Translations under genes and position numbers: made by a program
Shown here: piece after piece, positions 43,582 through 52,365 of the stretch
Position numbering within the stretch: position 1 is the first letter of the stretch
Layout of the letters: each line of letters opens with the position of its first letter
The notes under the pieces: generated by a model
Seen by the model: the letters and a program-made list of their open reading frames with translations, nothing else
The model's database searches: none
What the model was told of the DNA's origin: nothing
Source: Microcoleus vaginatus PCC 9802
Lineage (GTDB): Bacteria > Cyanobacteriota > Cyanobacteriia > Cyanobacteriales > Microcoleaceae
DNA: 64,000 bases
Reading direction: 5' to 3'
Assembly (NCBI GenBank): GCA_022701275.1
Contig: CP031740.1
Location: forward strand, 4,351,001-4,415,000

Positions 43582-44481
43582 AGCAAAGCCATAAGTAGCG
43601 TCCCAAGTCTGCAAACCTTCGAGAAGGGCATTGCGGACTAAAGCTTCTGGTTCCCGACTCAGCATCAGGCGAAAGCACTCGGCAGCGCGGGAACGGGCGA
43701 TCGAACTTTTGACAGAGCTCACAGGGCCAAACCCACCCTGATTCACCAAATCGGTCATTTGCCGCACTGCAATTAAACGCTTCACGGGGTCAGCATCAGT
43801 CAAATCCGCCAAGATGCGATCGAGCGCCACTTCATCTTTTGCGGCCCCCAGACTCAACCCTTGCCGCAGCAACAGCCCTGCAATCGCAATCATGCCCACA
43901 TTCTGCAAAATCAGGTTCAAAGCCATCCAGTGGCTCTCTGAGTCAGCCCAAATCGCGAAACTCATGTAAGCGCCCAAGGTAGCCATGGCACCGGTACCCA
44001 CGGCTAAAACGAACCGACGGTTCGGGCCCTCCCAAAATTGCTCGCCTTTTGCTCGCAGCAATTGCCAGTCCCACGACTGCCCTCGGTAAACCAGCATCAT
44101 CGCTGCTATCCCCAGGCCTGTGGAAAACAGTAACTCACTGTTCCACCACCCCCAGACTGCTGCCAGGGTGACAACTGCCAGCCAACCTTTTGAGCGAGTC
44201 AAACTCTCTAGCAGCCACTTGAGAAACGCAGTAGAATACACAGGCGATCGGGCCCACTCGCTTTTGCCATCTGCCCTCCGGCGCATTGTTTCGGCAGTCC
44301 GGCCTGTGGCTGTTGGGGTTCCCGGCGGGCGATCGTCCGAACTAAATTGCCTCAAAGCTTGGCCCTGAGTCATTTCTACAGACAGGTCGCTCAAGGGGAG
44401 ATTACCGAGTTCCAAAGTGCGATCGGACACTTTCACAGGCGATCTATTCAGCTTGGTGGTAGTTTTTTTAACTTGATTCAT
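43549..44481 (-). CDS. Membrane protein with armadillo-type repeats
   Basis: A 310-residue protein. Residues 1-85 are polar; about four hydrophobic segments follow between 100 and 210 (for example GWLAVVTLAAVWGWWNS, LLFSTGLGIAAMMLVYRG, NLILQNVGMIAIAGLLL); the C-terminal 90 residues are HEAT-like helices (ILADLTDADPVKRLIAVRQMTDL, ALVRNALLEGLQTWD). Similar cyanobacterial proteins are called armadillo-type fold-containing. Function unknown. Confidence 0.72.
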   Translation of the reverse strand: MNQVKKTTTKLNRSPVKVSDRTLELGNLPLSDLSVEMTQGQALRQFSSDDRPPGTPTATGRTAETMRRRADGKSEWARSPVYSTAFLKWLLESLTRSKGWLAVVTLAAVWGWWNSELLFSTGLGIAAMMLVYRGQSWDWQLLRAKGEQFWEGPNRRFVLAVGTGAMATLGAYMSFAIWADSESHWMALNLILQNVGMIAIAGLLLRQGLSLGAAKDEVALDRILADLTDADPVKRLIAVRQMTDLVNQGGFGPVSSVKSSIARSRAAECFRLMLSREPEALVRNALLEGLQTWDATYGFALKSKNQVIDY

Positions 44482-45616
44482 ACTGACTTTTTTGTAAAAT
44501 AACTTAAAGTTATCCAGGCGTTTTTAGCACTGATTTAGATTCTCGGTAAACAAGAGTCTAAGACTCTATGATACCGGAAATTTAAACCCGTGGCGAGTAC
44601 CGCAACGGCGCCGAATTCCGAGAAATCATTACCAAAAATAGAGCTATGGAAGATTTTTGAGAAAAGCACCACAGGGTAACAGCAAATATTTTTGCATCAC
44701 TCTTGAGACAGAAGGTTGATCGGAGTTAACCTGATGGCAGCAAAAAAACTAATTTTTTTAATTTCAGTCAGAAAATAGGTCAATTTTGAGTGCTTGAATT
44801 CGTCCGCCAAGAAATGCACGCCAAGAAATGCACGACGAAAATTTAGCCTTTTGCCCGCAGATCCGGGCTCTGGCTGCTACCCCGGTGTCAGATGAGGCTG
44901 GGTTCAGCTCGACCGCTAGCGGGACGAACCGCAGCCTCTGGGCGGGCCGAGAATCCAGACAGTATTGGTTGATAATTAATAGCAGAAGCCTTCTTAAACT
45001 GCTAAGATTTTTGAATTAATGGGAGTTGAGTTAATTCAACCGGGTTCTGGTAAAAAGGAGTCCCTGATGCTCATGGGCAGGGGTTAAATGGCGGGAGCAT
45101 CTCAAGTCGGATAAATTAACCGTCATTATTGTAGAGGCGCCTTTACGCCCGATCGGCAAGATCGACCAGATATCGGGGTAAAACAGCCCCGCCACCTGCA
45201 TATTATGGTCCCTCAACCCGACTAGATAGCAGGAAGGCCCTCATCCGGGTTCAAGCCCGTAAAGCAGTAAGGCAAGCAACCGACCGCGCGATCGTGTTTG
45301 GCAAGTGCGGAGGCTGGAAAAACAGCGGCTTTTGACCAAACTCATACAGAACTGCGGCCCCAAAGTGTGTCTGGGGAGGTTAGTCTAGTAGAGAGAGGAG
45401 AAGAATAGTTACGATCGAGACTTGATTAGTCAACCTTGTAATTTATTGCTCAGTTGTCAAGCCCAACAGTTTTGCATTCTGTGGCAAGCGAGACTCTTAC
45501 CACTTCCAACAAGTGGGGAACTCGACCGTCAAAGAACTTGGGTTTGATGGTAAAGCCCTTAGTAATATATAAACACCTTACCGATAACTCGCCGGAACAA
45601 TCTTGCAAGAAAACCC
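44482..45616. other. Longest gene-free region in the window (1.1 kb)
   Basis: No convincing protein frame on either strand; the few short frames have no family pattern. I looked for RNase P RNA, tmRNA, SRP RNA, 6S RNA and cobalamin-type riboswitch cores and found none. A 14-bp direct repeat CCAAGAAATGCACG occurs twice in tandem near 44811-44836. Several GC-rich stretches between 45050 and 45400 could fold, for example GGGGTAAAACAGCCCC and CCGGGTTCAAGCCCG. An unrecognised structured RNA or a decayed gene is possible. Confidence 0.45.
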
Positions 45617-46519
45617 ATGTCTAGTATGCAAAACCAATTCACGGTTCACTTCTGGGGCGTTAGAGGTAGCATAGCGTCTCCCGGGGCAGAAACAGTACGT
45701 TACGGGGGCAACACGCCCTGTGTAGAAATGCGAGTGGGTGACAGTCGCCTAATTTTTGATGGTGGTACTGGATTGCGGGTTTTGGGACAAACTCTCCTTT
45801 CCCAGATGCCCGTAAAAGCTCATATGTTTTTTACTCACTCTCACTGGGATCACATTCAAGGATTCCCATTTTTTGTCCCAGCTTTTATTCCGGGCAATTG
45901 TTTTCACATCTATGGGGCTATTGCTCCTAATAAGGCTACTATCCAGCAGCGGCTCCACGACCAGATGCTGCACCCCAATTTTCCGGTGCCCCTGCAAATT
46001 ATGGGTGCAGACCTGAAATTTAACGATATAGAAGTGGGCCAACCGCTGGAAATCGGAGATATTAAGGTGGAAACTGCTTTGTTGAACCATCCCGGGGAAG
46101 CTATAGGCTACCGCGTAAACTGGCGGGGCTATTCGGCTGCTTACGTAACTGATACCGAACATTTTCCCGATCGTTTAGACGAAAATGTGGTGTCTTTGGC
46201 TCAGGATGCTGAGGTGCTGATCTACGACGCTACTTATACCGATGAGGAGTATTATGCGGAGAAGAGCAGCAAGGTCGGCTGGGGACATTCGACTTGGCAG
46301 GAAGCGGTGAAGGTGGCAAAGGCTGCTAATGTCAAAAAGTTGGTGATTTTTCACCACGATCCGCTGCACAATGACGAGTTTTTAGACAGGGTGGGAGAAC
46401 AAGTGGCTCAAAGGTTCCCGAATAGTTTGATGGCGCGGGAAGGTTTGTCGTTACAATTGCTGCCTCCTGATAACGATTTGTCTGAAGCGTCGGTGCAAGC
46501 GCCTCAAGTGTCTGTCTGA
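45617..46519 (+). CDS. MBL-fold metallo-hydrolase
   Basis: A 300-residue metallo-beta-lactamase fold protein with FTHSHWDHIQGFPFF (metal-binding HxHxDH), HPGEAIGYRVNW, AYVTDTEHFP and IFHHDPLHNDEFLD. The start MSSMQNQFTVHFWGVRGSIASPG is typical of a widespread branch related to PhnP/beta-CASP-free phosphodiesterases. Substrate unknown; possibly a nucleotide or cyclic phosphodiester. Downstream of the long gene-free region. Confidence 0.85.
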   Translation: MSSMQNQFTVHFWGVRGSIASPGAETVRYGGNTPCVEMRVGDSRLIFDGGTGLRVLGQTLLSQMPVKAHMFFTHSHWDHIQGFPFFVPAFIPGNCFHIYGAIAPNKATIQQRLHDQMLHPNFPVPLQIMGADLKFNDIEVGQPLEIGDIKVETALLNHPGEAIGYRVNWRGYSAAYVTDTEHFPDRLDENVVSLAQDAEVLIYDATYTDEEYYAEKSSKVGWGHSTWQEAVKVAKAANVKKLVIFHHDPLHNDEFLDRVGEQVAQRFPNSLMAREGLSLQLLPPDNDLSEASVQAPQVSV

Positions 46520-46759
46520 GGGATTTGAGCTTGTCAGATGGTTCTGAAATCTCGATCTGTGAAATCTGAAATTTAAGCGAGGGCTGACCTCACTCAAAGA
46601 CGGATACCGTGCCACGTACTCCTGTCGTGGAAAACCAAAAAGTTTAGACCAAAGTTCAAGCTTCCAGATTTATCTGTGGAGTCAATTCTAAAATCTAAAA
46701 TCTAAAATCTAAGATCGACTGGCGATCGCAATCTGGCTAAGTATGTCAAAATTTTAAGC

Positions 46760-47974
46760 GTGTGGGTAACTTCTTCTTGTACCGCTGCTCTGACTCCAAC
46801 TTCTGTTGCCTTGGGAAACTTTGATGGTTTGCACCTAGGGCATCGACAAGTCGTGCAGCCAATTTTAAATCGATCGCCTGAGCAAAATTCTGCGACGATT
46901 CTTGCGTCGGGGCCAAACTTGCGCTCCAACGCTGGCAGAGATGAAAATTTGGAAAGCGAACCTCCGGCGACCTGCTACAACGACTCAGCAGCACCGCCCG
47001 ATCGAGCTGGCAGCAGCCATAATTTCGAGGATTTGATAGGCCCTAGGGCCGACGGCAACAGCTTCTCTGGTCGCGATTCTGATGGGGTCGATCGGCTTTA
47101 CGGCACTGTGGTGACATTCGATCCCCACCCGCAAGAATTTTTTACGGGTCAACAGAAAAAACTGCTGACGCCTCTGGCAGAAAAGGTAGAATTGCTCGAA
47201 GCAATGGGCGTCGAGCAACTTGTGCTGCTGCCGTTCGATCGAGAATTGGCGGCCTTGACTGCTTCTGAGTTTGTCGAGGAAATTTTGGTGCGACAACTAA
47301 AAGCGAGTCGAATTAGTGTGGGGGTTGATTTTCGGTTTGGACGGGGACGCGCTGGAACGGCTGTGGATTTACAGTTGATCGCGTCGGGTTACGGTATTGA
47401 TGTTGCTCTTGTACCCCTCCACAATTGCGGTGAGGGCGATCGGATCAGCAGTTCTGCAATCCGCGAAGGTCTGGCATCCGGCGACCTCACAAGAGCGAAT
47501 CAGTTGCTGGGGCGACCTTACAGTTTAGTCGGGACTGTGGTTGGCGGACAGCGGCTGGGTAGGACGATCGGATTTCCTACGGCTAATATCGAACTGCCGC
47601 CGGAAAAATTTTTGCCACGTTTTGGCGTGTACGCGGTGCGAGTCTCGGTGAAGCATGGAGGGGAAAAGATGAAAGATGGAAGTTCTTCCTATCAGCAGGA
47701 AAATCCCAAATCTCTAATTCCCGGTCCAGCATCAAATTTATCTTTTGTCAATGGGGTGATGAATGTTGGCTGTCGCCCGACGGTAGAGGGCCTGCAACCC
47801 ACTGTGGAAGTTCACCTGTTAGATTGGTCTGGGGATTTGTACGGCCAAACCTTGAGCGCGAGTTTGGTAGAGTTTTTGCGACCCGAACAAAAATTCGCTT
47901 CTCTGGATGCTCTCAAAACTCAAATTCAGGCAGATTGCGATATTGCTAGAAGCGTATTAACTGCTAAAGTCTAA
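46760..47974 (+). CDS. ribF: Bifunctional riboflavin kinase/FAD synthetase with insertion
   Basis: A 404-residue enzyme making FMN and FAD from riboflavin. It starts at GTG (WVTSSCTAALTPTSVALGNFDGLHLGHRQVVQPIL), giving the nucleotidyltransferase motif GNFDGLHLGHR at 19-29. Further motifs are TFDPHPQEFF, RISVGVDFRFGRGRAG, and in the kinase domain GRTIGFPTANIELP and GVMNVGCRPTVEG. A polar insertion of about 73 residues (39-111) interrupts the N-terminal domain just after the first helix, where relatives go directly to the YxTVVTFDPHP strand. A second low-complexity stretch is at about 300-322 in the kinase domain. Confidence 0.92.
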   Translation: MWVTSSCTAALTPTSVALGNFDGLHLGHRQVVQPILNRSPEQNSATILASGPNLRSNAGRDENLESEPPATCYNDSAAPPDRAGSSHNFEDLIGPRADGNSFSGRDSDGVDRLYGTVVTFDPHPQEFFTGQQKKLLTPLAEKVELLEAMGVEQLVLLPFDRELAALTASEFVEEILVRQLKASRISVGVDFRFGRGRAGTAVDLQLIASGYGIDVALVPLHNCGEGDRISSSAIREGLASGDLTRANQLLGRPYSLVGTVVGGQRLGRTIGFPTANIELPPEKFLPRFGVYAVRVSVKHGGEKMKDGSSSYQQENPKSLIPGPASNLSFVNGVMNVGCRPTVEGLQPTVEVHLLDWSGDLYGQTLSASLVEFLRPEQKFASLDALKTQIQADCDIARSVLTAKV

Positions 47975-48137
47975 TAATTATGTGATCTAGAACGGGCGAT
48001 CGGTTTTAAAAATGGTGCAAGATGAGTCAGACTAAATTCTAGTTGTACAAATCCGCAGTCCGCAAGGCAAAGACTCAAGATTTTGGCAATTTGATGTTTG
48101 ATTCACAATTAGCAATTAGCAATTAGCAATCAGGGAT

Positions 48138-49046
48138 ATGAGACAACATATTGAACGGCTCAAACAAAATCTAGGCAAAACTATGGTCGGCAAAGCGGAT
48201 GCTATTCGCTTGGTGCTGGTAGCCGTGCTTTCGGGGGGGCACGCGCTGCTGGAAGACGTGCCCGGTGTGGGAAAAACGCTGCTGGCGAAGTCTTTGGCGC
48301 GATCGATCGATGGGAAGTTTCAGCGGATTCAGTGTACTCCCGATTTGTTGCCGACGGATATCACCGGTACTAATATTTGGAATCCGCGCAGCGGAGAGTT
48401 TGAGTTTTTGCCCGGGCCAGTTTTTGCTAATGTTTTGCTTGCCGATGAAATCAATCGGGCGACGCCGCGAACTCAGTCAGCTTTGCTGGAAGTGATGGAA
48501 GAAAAGCAGGTGACAGTAGATGGAGTTTCTCGGAATGTTCCGACGCCGTTTTTTGTGATTGCGACTCAGAACCCGATCGAATATCAAGGCACTTTTCCGC
48601 TACCGGAAGCGCAGATGGATCGGTTTACTTTGTCTTTGACTTTGGGCTATCCTGCTGCGGTGGAAGAGTTGCAAATGTTGGAACGGCTTTCTGATAGTTT
48701 TGCAGTGGAAGATTTGCAGCCTTGTATTTCTTTGGAACAGGTGCAGGAATTGCGGCGTTTGTGCGCTGCTGTGAAGGTGGAAGGCTCTTTGAAACAGTAT
48801 ATGGTAGATTTGGTGCGATCGACGCGGGAAGATGAGGAGATTACTCTGGGGGTGAGTCCCCGGGGTGCGGTGGCTTTGCACCGGGCGTCGCAGGCTTTGG
48901 CATTTATGGAGGGCCGGGATTTTGCTACTGATGATGATGTTAAGTATGTGGCGCCGCACGTACTATCTCACCGTTTGATTCCGGCGGGGGGAAAGAGGGC
49001 TAAGGCAATTGTTGACAAGTTGTTGCGCTCTGTTCCTATTCCTTAA
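48138..49046 (+). CDS. MoxR-family AAA ATPase
   Basis: A 302-residue AAA+ protein: Walker A GVGKTLLAKSLA (about 44-55), Walker B LLADEINRATPRTQSALLEVMEE (about 103-125), sensor 1 FVIATQNPIEYQGTFPLPEAQMDRF and a C-terminal lid with GVSPRGAVALHRASQA. MoxR proteins act as chaperones loading cofactors or assembling complexes, commonly beside VWA proteins; a VWA protein is in the window at 5.9-7.1 kb but not adjacent. Soluble. Confidence 0.92.
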   Translation: MRQHIERLKQNLGKTMVGKADAIRLVLVAVLSGGHALLEDVPGVGKTLLAKSLARSIDGKFQRIQCTPDLLPTDITGTNIWNPRSGEFEFLPGPVFANVLLADEINRATPRTQSALLEVMEEKQVTVDGVSRNVPTPFFVIATQNPIEYQGTFPLPEAQMDRFTLSLTLGYPAAVEELQMLERLSDSFAVEDLQPCISLEQVQELRRLCAAVKVEGSLKQYMVDLVRSTREDEEITLGVSPRGAVALHRASQALAFMEGRDFATDDDVKYVAPHVLSHRLIPAGGKRAKAIVDKLLRSVPIP

Positions 49047-49299
49047 AAAGTTTGTAAGTAGGTCGTTCTAATTAAATAAACAGGCAAGATGCCTGTTCCA
49101 CAAAGAATGGATTTTATTATGGGATAGGCATCATGTCCGCCCTTGTTATATCAAATCCGGTGGCATCGGAATTAATATTACCCACAGTCAGGAAACGGCA
49201 CTGCCGTTTCCCTACCATTAATAGGGCGAGAGTTACATCCGAGGGGGGCTAATGATTATTTTGGGGTAGGGGAACAGCATTGCCTTACTACTTTTTTAA
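49047..49299. repeat. Intergenic repeats: partial GCAAGATGCCTG element and palindrome copy D
   Basis: 49080-49135 is an imperfect copy of the inverted repeat at 37275-37339 (CAGGCAAGATGCCTGTTCCA, then GGATAGGCATCATG). 49164-49180 plus 49191-49211 give the extended GCATCGGAATTAATAT plus GGAAACGGCACTGCCGTTTC form of the palindrome family. Both lie between convergent genes. Confidence 0.65.
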
Positions 49300-50508
49300 T
49301 CACGGCTTAATAGCACTCTCAAACAGCGCGACTAATTTTTTGGCCTCTAAATCAACATTGTGTTGTTGAGCAACTCTCTCGGCTCCTGTTTTCCCCATTT
49401 GTTCTAGCTTTTCTAACGGTGCCTCCAATACCGCGCGCATCGCTACCGCTAATGCTTCTGCGGAACCGGGAGGAACTAACCAACCGCAAACACCGGGTTC
49501 TACGAGCTCGGGGATGCCAGCAACATAAGTGCTAATTACGGGCCGATTGAGAGCGAGGGCTTCCATAATTACAACGGGCAAACCTTCAGCAAAACTAGGC
49601 AATACCATTGCCCGTGAAGCTAAAATCTCTTGCTGAACTCGATCGCCACTGGCCCAGCCGGTAATTTCTATATGATTTTGCAGGCCGAGTTGCAGAATCT
49701 GCTGTTCAATATCCGATCGCAGCGGCCCGTCTCCTACCAGTACCAACTTAAACTCTAAGCCTTGAACTGCTAGCAAGTTAGCAGCTTCTAGCAATAACAA
49801 ATGACCTTTTTGTTCGCTGAGCCGGCCAATGCAAGCTAAGCGGGGTGCTGCGGGTATGGGGACGTAGGGTGCAGCTAAAAATGCAGCATCTACGCCGCAG
49901 TGTATGACGTGAATTTTTGACCAAAAAGTGCGATCGCACCACCGAAAAAGCTGACTTTTACCGAAGGAACTAACTGCGGCTACAAAGGTCGAGCGCTTAA
50001 TTTTTTCGTCTAAGGAAAGAAGTGTGGCTTTATCAAATTCTTCAGGGCCGTGAACGGTGAAACTGTAAGTGGGGCCGCCAAGCACGCGGCACAGCATTGC
50101 GACTGTTGTGGAATTTGTCCCGAAGTGAGCGTGAACGTGTGCTGTACCCGATTCTGCAAACCAATTTAAAAGAATGCAAGCTTCTGCTAAATAAGCTAGA
50201 TGCAGCAAAATCCCCCGTTCCGAGTGCCAGCCAACTTTGAACATTAACCGCACAGCTTCGATGAATCGAATGGGTCTAGTTGCGGCAACGCGCAGCAAAC
50301 CCCACGCTAACCCCTGTACACCAACTCCTAAGATTACTTTAGTCAATTCTTGCTCTAGTTTGTCGGCCCCATCAACGAGTTCAGACTCGCAGGATCGGAT
50401 GGAATAACGTGCGACTTTCATGCCGCAATTTTCAACGGCTAGCACTTCTCTGCGGACAAAGCTGTGGCTGACTTTGGGATATTGGTTGACTAAATAAGCG
50501 ATGTTCAT
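49300..50508 (-). CDS. Glycosyltransferase family 4 protein
   Basis: A 402-residue GT-B glycosyltransferase. MNIAYLVNQYPKVSHSFVRREV is the N-terminal Rossmann start, HVHAHFGTNSTTVAM lies in the middle, and the nucleotide-sugar domain has LACIGRLSEQKGHLLLLEAA and SFAEGLPVVIMEALALNRPVI with the EX7E-type glutamates. It is related to colanic-acid type transferases acting at the cytoplasmic membrane. No other sugar genes adjoin it, so the product is not known. Confidence 0.88.
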   Translation of the reverse strand: MNIAYLVNQYPKVSHSFVRREVLAVENCGMKVARYSIRSCESELVDGADKLEQELTKVILGVGVQGLAWGLLRVAATRPIRFIEAVRLMFKVGWHSERGILLHLAYLAEACILLNWFAESGTAHVHAHFGTNSTTVAMLCRVLGGPTYSFTVHGPEEFDKATLLSLDEKIKRSTFVAAVSSFGKSQLFRWCDRTFWSKIHVIHCGVDAAFLAAPYVPIPAAPRLACIGRLSEQKGHLLLLEAANLLAVQGLEFKLVLVGDGPLRSDIEQQILQLGLQNHIEITGWASGDRVQQEILASRAMVLPSFAEGLPVVIMEALALNRPVISTYVAGIPELVEPGVCGWLVPPGSAEALAVAMRAVLEAPLEKLEQMGKTGAERVAQQHNVDLEAKKLVALFESAIKP

Positions 50509-51219
50509 GAAGGGGAGAAAATTTTATGGTAAAGCTTAGATTAGTTTAGCCTTTAGCTGCAGTACGTGGGCAACAAATTTAGCTGATTGGTTGAGCTTAT
50601 TTGAGCAGGGGCGGAGGGCGATCACTTTTGGTGGGAGGGGGAAAGTGACAGCGGGGCGATGGCTATTCCGGCGAGAGGAAATCAATCCACACATTTTACA
50701 TTTTTAATACAATAGTTACGACAGTTTTTAGGTAGTAGTCACAAACCCTTGATTTTCACGCAGGCAGCTTGATCGCCGAATCGTTATGAAAGCTTTATTT
50801 TACGGTTGGTCATCAAAAACTGTCTGAAGTCTTTCATATGCCAACCACTCCCAATCCGGTTTAACAGCCCCCAGTTTGCCTCAATAATTGGTAATTATTC
50901 AACCTCCAATTCCATCTAATTTCCTATTGCCACCTAAATTTTCCCGAAAATCACCAGCCCGAAAAATAATCGCCCAAATCCCCAAACAACCAGCAACTCT
51001 CTCAACTCTCACAACTCCCCCAACTCTCGCCACCAACGATTTTTCTGAGGCGACTTGCTCTGCATCTATCCAAGATGACAACAAATAAGGTAAAGTAAAC
51101 GGCACAAGAGTCTAGAACTCTCCAACAACCGCAACTCGGCAAACCCGCCCCTGACCAGCAAAACTGGCAGATACAGGCGGCATTAACCGCTAACCGTCAA
51201 CCCCTAACAACCAAGAAAA
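50509..51219. other. Intergenic region upstream of ycf54, no gene recognised
   Basis: Between divergent genes. GC-rich GGTGGGAGGGGGAAAG near 50630 and an AT-rich part with possible promoters around 50700-50830 are the main features. The 50888-51088 frame encodes a Pro/Ser/Thr-rich sequence without family pattern and is not accepted as a gene. Confidence 0.4.
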
Positions 51220-51546
51220 ATGCAAACCTACTATTACGTTTTAGCCAGCCAACGCTTTTTGCTAGAAGAAGAAGCCCTAGATGAAGTGTTTAAAGAAAGA
51301 ACTCGGAACTACAACGAACAAGAAAAACAAATAGACTTCTGGTTGGTCAAACAGCCTGCTTTCCTAGAAGCACCGACAATGGCAGAAGTTAAAGCAAAAT
51401 GCCCTCAGCCAGCCGCTGCTATTATTTCTACCGATCCTGTCTTCATTACCTGGTTGAAACTGCGATTAGAATATGTACTGACAGGGGAATTTAAAGCACC
51501 ATCAGAAACTATTCCCGATGCCCTCGCATCCCTACAGCCAGCATGA
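51220..51546 (+). CDS. ycf54: Ycf54, Mg-protoporphyrin monomethyl ester cyclase factor
   Basis: A 108-residue protein of the Ycf54 (DUF2488) family: YYYVLASQRFLLEEEALDEVFKER at the start, then IDFWLVKQPAFLEAPT and ITWLKLRLEYVLTGEF. In cyanobacteria and plants it is needed for the aerobic cyclase AcsF that makes the fifth ring of chlorophyll. acsF itself is about 11 kb downstream on the same strand. The stop overlaps the start of the next gene by 4 bp. Confidence 0.93.
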   Translation: MQTYYYVLASQRFLLEEEALDEVFKERTRNYNEQEKQIDFWLVKQPAFLEAPTMAEVKAKCPQPAAAIISTDPVFITWLKLRLEYVLTGEFKAPSETIPDALASLQPA

Positions 51547-52280
51547 AAAAATTAGCCCAATCTTCGACAAAAAAACTAACAACAATTAGGGGTAAATTGT
51601 ACAAATATATTTTGTATCTCCCCCTATTTTCTGCTACCTCGATCGCCCTTTTGGTATTGACAATTTTATCGAGTTCTGTTAAAGCTCAATCGAGCTGCCA
51701 ACCGCCTCAGCCCGATGAATATCTACTGTTAATTGTCACCAGAACACCCGAACAGCAAGAAAGAGCAAAACGCTCTTTCCCTGGAAATACTAACAACACA
51801 GTTTGTCGGTACATCAATGACACGGTGACGCGAGTTGGTGGCTTTCGCGACTCGCAAATCGCCAGCGATTGGGTTAAATACATCGAAGATGTTGTCGGAT
51901 TACAAACTTACGTAGTACGATCGCCCGCAGCGGCACTACCCCAAAATTTGCCAGTCTACAACCCTCAGCCAGCACCAGGTTCTGAACCCATCACCAATCC
52001 TTCAACCGGCAATCTTGCCTTCAATCCCCAACCCCTGGGCCCTGGTTATGCAGTGTTAGTAGATTACTTCAACCAACCGGAATTAGCCGCCCAAGTCAGG
52101 CAAGCATTAGGCACGCAAGTAGGCTTAGCTTCCTACGGCCAGCGTCCCTTTTTATTCGTCGCTTATACAACGGATCAAAACGCCGCTACTGCTGCTGTAA
52201 AAACATTGAGCGATCGAGGTTTTTGGCCGATGTTAGTAGACAGCCGCCGAGTTACCGTAATTGCTCCCGCTGTTCGCTAA
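51543..52280 (+). CDS. Exported SPOR-like protein
   Basis: A 245-residue protein with a likely signal peptide or anchor (about 20-48; YILYLPLFSATSIALLVLTILSSSVKAQ). Two related half-domains (about 58-123 and 166-244) resemble SPOR-type peptidoglycan-binding folds: YLLLIVTRTPEQQERAKR and YAVLVDYFNQPELAAQVRQAL. A Pro-rich linker separates them. Translationally coupled to ycf54, yet likely located in the periplasm. Cyanobacterial relatives have no assigned function. Confidence 0.75.
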   Translation: MKKLAQSSTKKLTTIRGKLYKYILYLPLFSATSIALLVLTILSSSVKAQSSCQPPQPDEYLLLIVTRTPEQQERAKRSFPGNTNNTVCRYINDTVTRVGGFRDSQIASDWVKYIEDVVGLQTYVVRSPAAALPQNLPVYNPQPAPGSEPITNPSTGNLAFNPQPLGPGYAVLVDYFNQPELAAQVRQALGTQVGLASYGQRPFLFVAYTTDQNAATAAVKTLSDRGFWPMLVDSRRVTVIAPAVR

Positions 52281-52295
52281 AAGATAAGCTACTCC

Positions 52296-52314
52296 CACGA
52301 TCGTTTGGATCGTG
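52296..52314. terminator. Small hairpin between convergent genes
   Basis: CACGATC pairs with GATCGTG over 7 bp with loop GTTTG. The following GAAATCGCTACTACAC is repeated at 31783-31798, so this may be part of a dispersed repeat. No T-run. Confidence 0.35.
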
Positions 52315-52365
52315 AAATCGCTACTACACTTGCCTCTCGTCCTAGCAGAGGGGGACTAATAACAA

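Noticed and set aside
44482..45616. RNase P RNA, tmRNA, SRP RNA, 6S RNA or cobalamin riboswitch
   Set aside because: None of their conserved core sequences is visible on either strand.
50888..51105. Overlapping frames on both strands upstream of ycf54
   Set aside because: Pro/Ser/Thr-rich low-complexity translation with no conserved character.
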